Source: Bugula neritina
Taxonomy: Eukaryota; Bryozoa; Gymnolaemata; Cheilostomatida; Bugulidae
Assembly: GCA_964035545.1 (NCBI GenBank)
Contig: OZ037773.1
Span: 6,526,251-6,590,250 of the forward strand
Direction of reading: 5' to 3'
DNA length: 64,000 bases
Shown here in pieces: positions 55,844 through 64,000 of this stretch (positions are counted from its first letter, which is position 1; the number at the start of each line of letters is the position of its first letter). A program made the translations under genes and the position numbers. The notes below the pieces were generated by a model. That model saw nothing but the letters and a program-made list of their open reading frames with translations. It made no database searches and was not told the origin of the DNA.

Positions 55844-56043
55844 GTTTATAGTCACTATCCCTATGAGAACTCTTGATGGAAAAGTTTTTTTTAAAGCGAG
55901 CTAAGGGCTTACTCAGATGTGGCACAGGAGCAATTATGACTGGATGCTTTTCTTAACATCACCAATGGCCTTCACTAAAGTTAGAACCAATGATTTCGTC
56001 TTTGCTAAGCCAAACACTCTAACCCCTAGACCACGGCTGTTCT
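55844..56043 (-). repeat. tRNA-derived SINE, copy 2
   Basis: Same family and orientation as the copy at 47497-47699. Shared blocks include GGCACAGGAGCAATTATGAC (plus-strand sense) and CACTCTAACCCCTAGACCAC, which is the reverse complement of the tRNA A-box region. Confidence 0.75.
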
Positions 56044-57349
56044 TTGATATGCTAATTTACTTAATAATAATTTATAAAATACAAGGCATTTAAATTTTAA
56101 CTTACTAGTTGAAGTAATTGTCTGAAATGACTATATTAAAATAACACTTAAGTATTGTATTGTTTTATTGCAAATCCTTTATATATGTTGTACACACATG
56201 GTTTTTTTAGAAAACCAATAATATTATAATAATAAATTGGGTTGGGCTAAGACCGAACAACAATTTATTTACCCGTTATTAGATTAAGAACTGCAAAACA
56301 AAAATTCCTAACATACATTTCAAAGTAGTATGTCACCGAATAGCTGCAGTTTTCAATTACGTTCAATATCTTCAAATGTATTGATAAAAAAAATTCATCT
56401 CCAAGTCCGAAGAAATTGCAGGCAGTAGGAGTTATGGTCTCATTGCATTATGTCGTACTGTAAACAGTGTTTATATATAACTACTATAATACCATGACTT
56501 TTATGAAGTAAGCTAAGCTTTAAGTCAAGCATAATAAAAGCTAAATATTTGGTATGCATCCATATTACGCGTGCTCTGAAATTATCAATTTCTCAAAGTA
56601 TAATTTTATCTATACTGTATATACCTCAGGTGATAGATAGATAAAATCATATCTCTGTTGCTTACCATAACACCTCTTGTCATTTCTCCTCATATCACCT
56701 GTACTTTAACCTGTTAATAATTGCGGTGTACACATGTTTACAAGAAATTTAAAGAAACAACCCATATGGTGATACAGCAATTTTCTATTTAGTGAAGTTT
56801 AGTTTATAAACTTTATAGATTGTTATTTGAATTTTTAGTTCAACATTTCATACATTAAAAGCAGTTTTTTTACCAAAAGTTTGTCTTCTACTACTTTAAT
56901 CTGAGGTGATTAGACATTGATTTGTTTGCTGTATTTCAAATATCGGTCTCGCAGTAAATCAATGATATCTGGTAAAGACTTCGGACTGTGTGTAAGCATT
57001 TATAAAATAGTTTTTATGGTTTCATGTATGTTTGCCTAATTCTTTTAGCAAACTCCAAAGACATCATAGATTCACCCTCTCTTGCAGATGATGGTAACAC
57101 AGTACTTTGGTGAACAATAGGAATTAGCTCAATTTTATTAAACTTTCTATATATTCAAAATATTCACCAAAATTATTCTTTTCAAAAAAGCCATACAAAA
57201 TTATTCAATTTCTTCATCTAATAGAAGGTGTATAATTCCATCACTAAGTTGGTAGATTCAGGTTTTTTTTTCAAGTCGCGCGTTTGATTTAATCTTACTC
57301 TAGAGTCTAGAAGATTTACAAGATAATATAAATCAACAAGTAACTGAGA

Positions 57350-57530
57350 GATCAAGTCTAGAGGTTAGAGCACTGACTTAGTAAACACAAAGTTAGTGAC
57401 TTGAATCCCATTAAAAGCCATTGGTGGTGTTAGGAAAATCATTTAGTCATAGTTGCTCCTCTGTCACAATAGAAACAAGTACTTGGCCTGCTAAAAACGC
57501 CTTCTCATCACATGTTCTCACAGGGATATC
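57350..57530 (+). repeat. tRNA-derived SINE, copy 3
   Basis: Inverted relative to the other two copies. It has a worn tRNA head (TCTAGAGGTTAGAGCACTGA), then GACTTGAATCCC as B box, then ATTGGTGGTGTTAGGAAAAT and TAGTTGCTCCTCTGTCACA, matching the body of copies 1 and 2, and ending near TTCTCACAGGGATA. Confidence 0.7.
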
Positions 57531-58384
57531 AACAAGTAATTGAATCTAAAAATGATATCATTTTGCTACAACTTTCATTTCTAGAAGTTTTCCACGTGAA
57601 CAATGTAGGTTTAGGTTTACAATGTCAACTCTCAACTACATGATAACATTTTACTCATGCAACATTGTGTCACCCTGAACAAGATAAAAGTCTAAAGTCC
57701 TTGAGTTATGCAAATAATTACAAACCGTGATTCATTGTAACCCTTTACTGCATCTGAAATGTTGATGTTGTACACCAGATAACATTAATATTATTCCTCT
57801 AATCTCTCAAACTAGAATTTTATTTATTGAGTTATAATAATATTGGAATATTTGTAGGATTAATTAATGAGAATTTAGATCATTGTGGCAGTCCTGAAAG
57901 GCTTGCTATCCATAACTATTTCATGTATTTTGCAGTATGTTATTAGATTAAGATACAGCAATGGTTTATTGAATCAATAAAGGAATGAACATCCAAGCTT
58001 GTATCAATATTGTTACTAATAAGCATGCCATGACACTGATATTAGTTCTTGGAACTTCACACACAGCTTTCGAATTTATATCTTTAAAACCACAGCAAAC
58101 TATGACATTGTAACTTGTTGAATGTAAAATTATAGTTCATGGGAAATTTGCCCATTCAAACCAGTTGCTTTGGAGATAAAAATTAGAAGTCTGCCACCTT
58201 CTATCGATATCATTGTATTTGTTATATTTCATTATTGCATTATTATTACAGGCCCTAACATATTGCATTAAATTTTGACATGCAGTTAGCTTACACAATC
58301 AACTTATTCAACTGCAATGTTTAATATACATCTTTATATATTAAATTAAATATACTATTCTATAATAATATAGTTATATACACC

Positions 58385-58503
<119 letters not shown>

Positions 58504-60130
58504 GTATATATGATATATATGTGTGTGCGTGAGCGCTCGCGTGTGTGTAAAGCAGCTGTTAGAGGGTTTGTGAATATTATATACACGCATAAATAAATTA
58601 ATATTCTGGGATACTATATAATTTTATTGTTTCCTATAAAAAAATTTCAAATAAAAATGTACCTGTGTGAAATTTCAACAGTTTCACCACAATTTTCAAT
58701 CCCAATCATTTAGGTGTTATAATAGAGACGGTTTATTAGTCCTAGTGTTTTAATCTTTTCAATAACTTTTAGTTGGGGAGTGGCTTGAAATTCCTGCCAG
58801 AGCATAATTTTTTTTGCTATATTTCTAATCTAGGGCACAGCGTTTTTTCATTTCTCCTTAACTGCACCCACCTCTCTAGAATATCATATTTTCAGCACGC
58901 ATGCCCATTTGTTTGATACATACAATCATAATAGCTAAGAACATATATATATACATTAGTTGTGTAGTGAAACATAACCCAGTTTCCTGTCTGGCCGTGT
59001 AAACAGTAAAGTAACCAGACCTCACCATTGTTCTGCACATCCAGTAGCCCACTGTTGTGGTTTTCGTCTCAAAACATCAACTCTTTTGTTACAGACTTGC
59101 AAAAATTTCACCTCTACTATAGTTAAATTAAACTTCAAACTGCATATCAAATGTAAAAAGCTATTTTTGTTAGTGAAATGTTTATTTGAAACCATTTTTA
59201 TAACAAAATTGCCGAAATAGATAAAATGTGTTATTAATTACAAGGCAGACAGACCTACATAGAAAGATATAAAGCATTTTACTATTCTACTGTTAAAATT
59301 TCCATTCAATAATTTGTTAAAATAACAAACATCTTATATAGACACACTTCTTTACCATGTCTGCAGTCTAATTTTTCTAAATTTTAGTTAATTTTTTTCT
59401 ATATTTTTCTGTAATAATTAACACTTATCAATACATAATTTAAAATCTAAACTCTTCAAAGCACTACTTACTTTATTTTAAAGCTTGTAGAATCGTTTGG
59501 CAAGTCTGTGCCATGGAAGCACTGCCTACAATGACTCTTGCAAGGAATGGTTTAGTTTCTCTTGTACTTCTCCCCTTACCTGTGTTCTATATCAAGGGTG
59601 GCTAAGAAAGCGTCTTTCTCCTCTTACATTTAATGACTGCATCTAGCTGCCAACGAGTATATTGTCTCAGCTATCAATTAATGCACTTACTTCGGATTAA
59701 TTGCGCGAAAATTTGCCTGTAGTTGGCACATAGAGTTTAAGGTCTAATTGTATGACTGCTGTACTCTGATTGCCATATATTTAAACTGAAAAAATTACAC
59801 TTTGCAAATTACTGTCAAGCTTTAAGGTTAGTTTGACTCTTTAATATTTAATCTTTAATTAGGTTTCCTCCATAAAAATCGAATAATAAATTTTGCAATT
59901 TGGCATGTTTCCATGCCAAAGTTTTGCCCCTTCCCCCACCTGAGCATAAAACCTTACATTTATTTGATAATATGAACACTGTAGAAAGGTCAATATATAG
60001 TTACTAACCAGTATGTAGGCTGTGTCAAGGTTTATTAATTGAGTTTATTGAGTTGGTCTAACCTGGTATTATTTGTGTATTTACAGTAGTTATCAGATTG
60101 TGATCAGATTGTGGCCAAGTGCCAGCTAAG

Positions 60131-60139
60131 TATATAAAG
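60131..60139 (+). promoter_or_regulatory. TATA box of the right-hand gene
   Basis: TATATAAAG is followed about 30 bases on by a pyrimidine-rich initiator-like TTTCATTCAGCATT (about 60157-60170). A donor (AAG/GTAAGT at 60307) then closes a non-coding first exon of roughly 145 bases. Placement relative to the first coding exon (60491) supports a core promoter. Confidence 0.55.
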
Positions 60140-60490
60140 GGACCAATCTCCTTCAACTTTCATTCAGCATTAGCACACTGCTCACACTTGGTTCAACTGT
60201 ATTTGGTTGCAGCTGATTATCACCAATACAACATTTAATATAGTTTTAAAATCGCACCATCATTGTTTGGCAGCATTATTCTTTCAGCGTTTCCTGGCAG
60301 CAAGAGGTAAGTGGCTTATCCTTTCTAATCGAATTAAATACACATACACTATTTAATATTATATAATGTAGCGCATTATATAGTTTAGATTTATTTGGTT
60401 TCAATTTATGAATGGCTTACTTAAAATTTCTTATTTGCCATTCATGTTTGTTGTTGAAAGTTACCAGTATGTTGTAGAACTCATTTGAAG

Positions 60491-62947
60491 ATGCCTGAAA
60501 TGCATGAACTAACCGTCATAAACCCTTCGTCACGCGTGACTAGATCCAACAGTCTGCTAGAGGAGAGGAAGCTGAGACATGTAACCCGCCAGGACTCTGG
60601 GTGTGGAGAAATGATGCATATTACAGGTAATTTCTGCAGCTTTCTTTCCTTTACTTCATCACTTGTGTGCTACTAGATCAATCATGTGATATATGAAGAT
60701 GTCATTGATTACTAATAGAGATCACGTTTAATGTAGATCATATAAAAAGTTATAAAATTGTGATTTTATTTACCATTGTTCATAATATTGAAGTGCCCTG
60801 TTTAGTTGTAATGCTTGAAGTTTGTGTGCCCGCAAAATATTGGTTTAAAAACAGATGTGTTGAGTTTTAAAGTGCAGTTACTTCAATTTAAAATACTGGG
60901 CTAATTTTTGAAAAGTTTTATTGTGGTGGTTATAAATGTTACACTAGTTATTCCATCTTGTGTTGAATTTAATTTAGCACAGAGTGTATGTAGAGTGTAG
61001 ATAGAGTATATGTAGAGTGTAGATAGACTTAGAGGTGATATGAAACTAACTTCATTCATGTTTTATGTTTACAAAATGTCTATAAATTATTAAAAATTTT
61101 AAAGTGTAACTGACTAACTGCTCTGCAAGCATTATTCTTTCTCAGTTATCTTTAGTCTGCGTAGAACTAAGAGGTTCACTAGATTACTTACTAGAGAAAA
61201 GGCATTTCTTTCTAAAAAATAATTTAAACATTAGGCGCGTTGTTTTCAATTATATTATGTTTTTATATCACCATGCAAGACACATTTTATTAAAATTCAA
61301 TATTTATTTCTTACCAAGCTAGAAAAAAACTGAAACTGTGCAATACTGATTTTCCTTAAATGTCATTGTGATGTATGTCATTGAGTTAGATGTCATTGTG
61401 ATGCAGTGTCACACAGTTAACTGCTGGTCAAGATAGATGTGCGTTAAAACTGATAAGTGTGTAGCTGATAAGGGTTGAGTCAGGGGAAAAGCACACGCCC
61501 TGATATCACCATTTATACTCTTCCAGATGAGTAAACACCCAGTCTTTCCATATCTTTGCTGTGGTCAACCACAACAATGATATCACAAGGAAACCTGCCT
61601 CACTGACACTGTACACATAAGAGTCCAACTGCTTGACAATAGCTTATATAACAGCAGCTTTGTTTAGGGTGGTGTCTAACCACTGGGCAGATATCTAGGC
61701 TCTGTGGCCTGTACTATGGTCAAACCCTACTGTCAGCAAAGTTTCATCAGCCCCTCCCAACTACCAGCCACCCTGTTGCGTCAACCTAATTTAGTATTTG
61801 CATTTTCTTTCATAATAATAATTTTAGAAGAACAGCAGCAGACTGAGTCAGCTGGCAGCAGTTGAACAACCCCAGTCAGTTGGCTCAAGTCTTATATAGT
61901 GCCATCTATCAATATATGAGCAATAAAAATAAATTACAAGGCAATTCCCTCTTTTATCAAAAAAATCCAATATTAGCAAATTCTCTTCCATAGAATGCTG
62001 GTGGTACGCATATTGGGTGGTAATAATTGGTGTCATCGTCATATGTTTTAGGAGACGCCATGTCTACCAATCAGCATCCAGATTATTTGATGACATCATC
62101 ATTGCAAAATCTTTTTCTCTCAGTTACAAATCTTCAGCAAAATCCTGACAATCTGCAGCAGTACAAAAAGAAATCGAGTGGTGAAAACTCCCATGTAGAA
62201 AGGTTAGTTATTTGTATCTGAATTAATATAATAACATTGTGTGAGTTATCCCCCATCTATTTTCAACTGTTTATTAAAGACTTCTAAGAGTTCCTGATTA
62301 TTGCTGGCAATTAAAGATGAAATGAATAAGTTTGTATCATCAAATTGAGTAAGTTTCAACGATATATTATGTTAACTGCGTTCTTTTCAAATTATACCAG
62401 CTTAGATAATGTAGGGAACGTGATGGTTAGTTGATAAATCATGTGTATACTTCGTGTATAATATGACTCAGCTTCTAAATTGTCAAACTATAAGCTTGTA
62501 ACTGTAATTTAGTGGTTATTGTTGTTTTAAATTTGTATTATGCTAGCAGCTCTCACGACACTAAACTGTACTTACCATCATGTATTCTAAATATGCTCAG
62601 GTTACTACATATCTATTACACTTCTATACTACACTTCTACTACACTTCTACTACACTTCTACTACATATCTACTATACATCTACTACACTTCTACTACAC
62701 TTCTACTATACACTTCTACTACACTTCTACTACACATCTACTACACCTCTACTACACTTCTACTACACTTCTACTACACTTCTACTACACATCTCCTACA
62801 CATCTACTACAGCTGCTATCTTCTTGTAGAATGAGTGACGTTGGCTCGTCTCTGGACAGCTCTGAGCCTCTCTATGACTCAGAAGATGACTGTGTCAACC
62901 CGTCAGACCTGGAGTATGGCCTCGTCCACGTAGAGGTGGTGCCTCTG
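60491..62947 (+). CDS. Unrecognised protein, N-terminal part (three coding exons; continues beyond window)
   Basis: Coding exons 60491-60626, 62052-62202 and 62830-62947 join in frame (phases 1, 2, 0) to give 135 residues without a stop. The start is the first ATG after a GTTGTAG acceptor at about 60478. The sequence is Ser-rich, basic then acidic: SRVTRSNSLLEERKLRHVTR and RQDSGCGE (basophilic-kinase-like sites), a Gln/Asn-rich middle (TNLQQNPDNLQQYKKKSSGE), then an acidic segment SSEPLYDSEDDCVNPSD ending VHVEVVPL. It reads as a disordered regulatory N-terminus. No family identified; the catalytic or folded part is presumably to the right. Transcription probably starts at the TATA promoter near 60131, with a non-coding exon spliced at 60306. 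Confidence 0.55.
62620..62812. repeat. CTACTACACTT-type tandem repeat
   Basis: About 190 bases of 9- to 12-base CTACTACA(C/T)(T/A)T units just upstream of the exon at 62830; it also forms the polypyrimidine approach to that acceptor. Confidence 0.9.
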
Positions 62948-63803
62948 GTATGTAATTTCCTTCTTACTTATAATTCCCTACCCTTTTATAGCATTAGCTG
63001 ACAATAAAATACAGTTTCTTTGAGTTATCCTCTCTTTGAGATTGTATTGATTACAGCACTTTGACATTAGATGAGGTTTAAAGGTTAAATGTTTTGTTTT
63101 TGCTGCATTTCTAAACTTTTCTGGAGTAAATTACCACAGCATTTCTTATTGATGCTACAGCTAAGGTGTAGTTGTATATGCTAAACATGCAAGTGCTGTG
63201 CATAATCTTAGCAAGGGGTATAAATTATTATATGGGCTAAACTATATTACATTATCTTTATGTAAATTATTATATATTTTTGTTTCCCATTGTGTTTATC
63301 AATATTTTTGTGTTTATTTTTCCCACGGTGTGACACACTTGGTTCATATTATTTATCATAATACGATTCTTATCAAACAATTAGAGGAGCTGCATAGATG
63401 TAATGATACAATATTGCTTCTATTGTTGGAAACTGAATGTAAAAACTACTCAAATCTCTGTATTCAAACACCACAAAGCGAGGCAATAAACCAACATTTT
63501 AGGTGGTATTAAATTTCGGCTCACTTAGCAAAGTTTTTTCAAAGTAGCAGTTTCACTTTTTACTTACTCTTGAGATGAGCGATAAGGGCATTTAGATAGT
63601 CATGTTGCATAAACATTACAATTATAGATTAAATGGTGTCTCTTATTATAAATGATATTAACTAATAATTCCCATGGCGCTCTACATCCCTTGAGTGCTT
63701 AATGCATAATAAAGACAGTCAGCTGATTAAGTTGAAATCAGTCATAGCAAGGCTGCGTATTCAAAGGCTACCACTCGTCGGCTACTGGCTAGTAATAATA
63801 AAG

Positions 63804-64000
63804 ATGGCAGCTACTCAAACTGACAGATCTCACGGTGCCAGTTTTTACGCAGTTGATAAAGATGAGGAATTTATTAGGACAAGCTTGTTAGATGTTGGTT
63901 TTGGCGGCAAGAGTGGAGCTGGTTGTAGGAAAACTTCTGCCAACAAGAAAAGTACCAGAGTCAGGAATTTGATTGAGAAGTTTAACCAAGCGGCTTCTAA
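63804..64000 (+). CDS. Candidate alternative first coding exon, truncated by window end
   Basis: An ATG opens a 65-codon frame that runs off the window: MAATQTDRSHGASFYAVDKD, then a Gly/Lys/Ser-rich stretch and RVRNLIEKFNQAAS. The upstream sequence has in-frame stops just before the ATG (TAATAATAAAG) and no acceptor that would join it in phase with the exon ending at 62947. It is therefore more likely the first exon of an alternative transcript, or of the next gene, than an internal exon. The higher GC than its surroundings supports coding. No family recognised. Confidence 0.45.
   Translation, partial: MAATQTDRSHGASFYAVDKDEEFIRTSLLDVGFGGKSGAGCRKTSANKKSTRVRNLIEKFNQAAS

Overview
This is a gene-sparse, AT-rich piece of an animal nuclear genome. 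Genes are split into many short exons with GT-AG introns, and there are long dinucleotide runs, minisatellites and degraded transposable elements. Two vertebrate-like single-copy genes (atlastin and WDPCP/Fritz) and the repeat landscape suggest a marine invertebrate, probably a lophotrochozoan. The species cannot be fixed from sequence alone.

Layout. (1) 1-21.3 kb, minus strand: a head-to-tail array of five paralogous genes, four complete and one cut by the window edge. Each complete gene has the same six coding exons with conserved phases. The proteins (209-241 aa) align along their length with the neuronal calcium sensor (NCS-1/frequenin, recoverin, hippocalcin) family, including an N-terminal MGxxxS myristoylation motif. 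In every copy the Ca-binding loops of EF-hands 2, 3 and 4 have lost key ligand residues. This expanded, apparently calcium-blind NCS family is the most unusual content of the window. (2) 22.0-25.5 kb, plus strand: a small gene for a cysteine-rich single-pass membrane protein, with a 5'-truncated LINE in intron 1 and a hAT-type MITE in intron 2. (3) 27.0-36.9 kb, minus strand: a 13-exon atlastin GTPase gene, 601 aa. (4) 38.6-52.9 kb, plus strand: a 21-exon WDPCP/Fritz gene, 789 aa, divergent from atlastin across a 1.7 kb spacer, with three minisatellites in its introns. (5) 52.9-60.1 kb: mostly non-coding, with two copies of a tRNA-derived SINE, a TA tract and an isolated candidate exon. (6) 60.1-64.0 kb, plus strand: the 5' end of an unrecognised gene with a TATA promoter, three coding exons, and a further candidate first exon at the window edge.

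Functional links. Atlastin shapes and fuses ER membranes. WDPCP is a ciliogenesis and planar-polarity effector. The NCS-like proteins are predicted to be myristoylated membrane-associated adaptors. Nothing in the sequence links these genes into one pathway. All coding models were built by hand from splice consensus, reading phase and family alignment. For the four complete NCS-like genes, atlastin, WDPCP and the small membrane protein the exon lengths sum to exact multiples of three.
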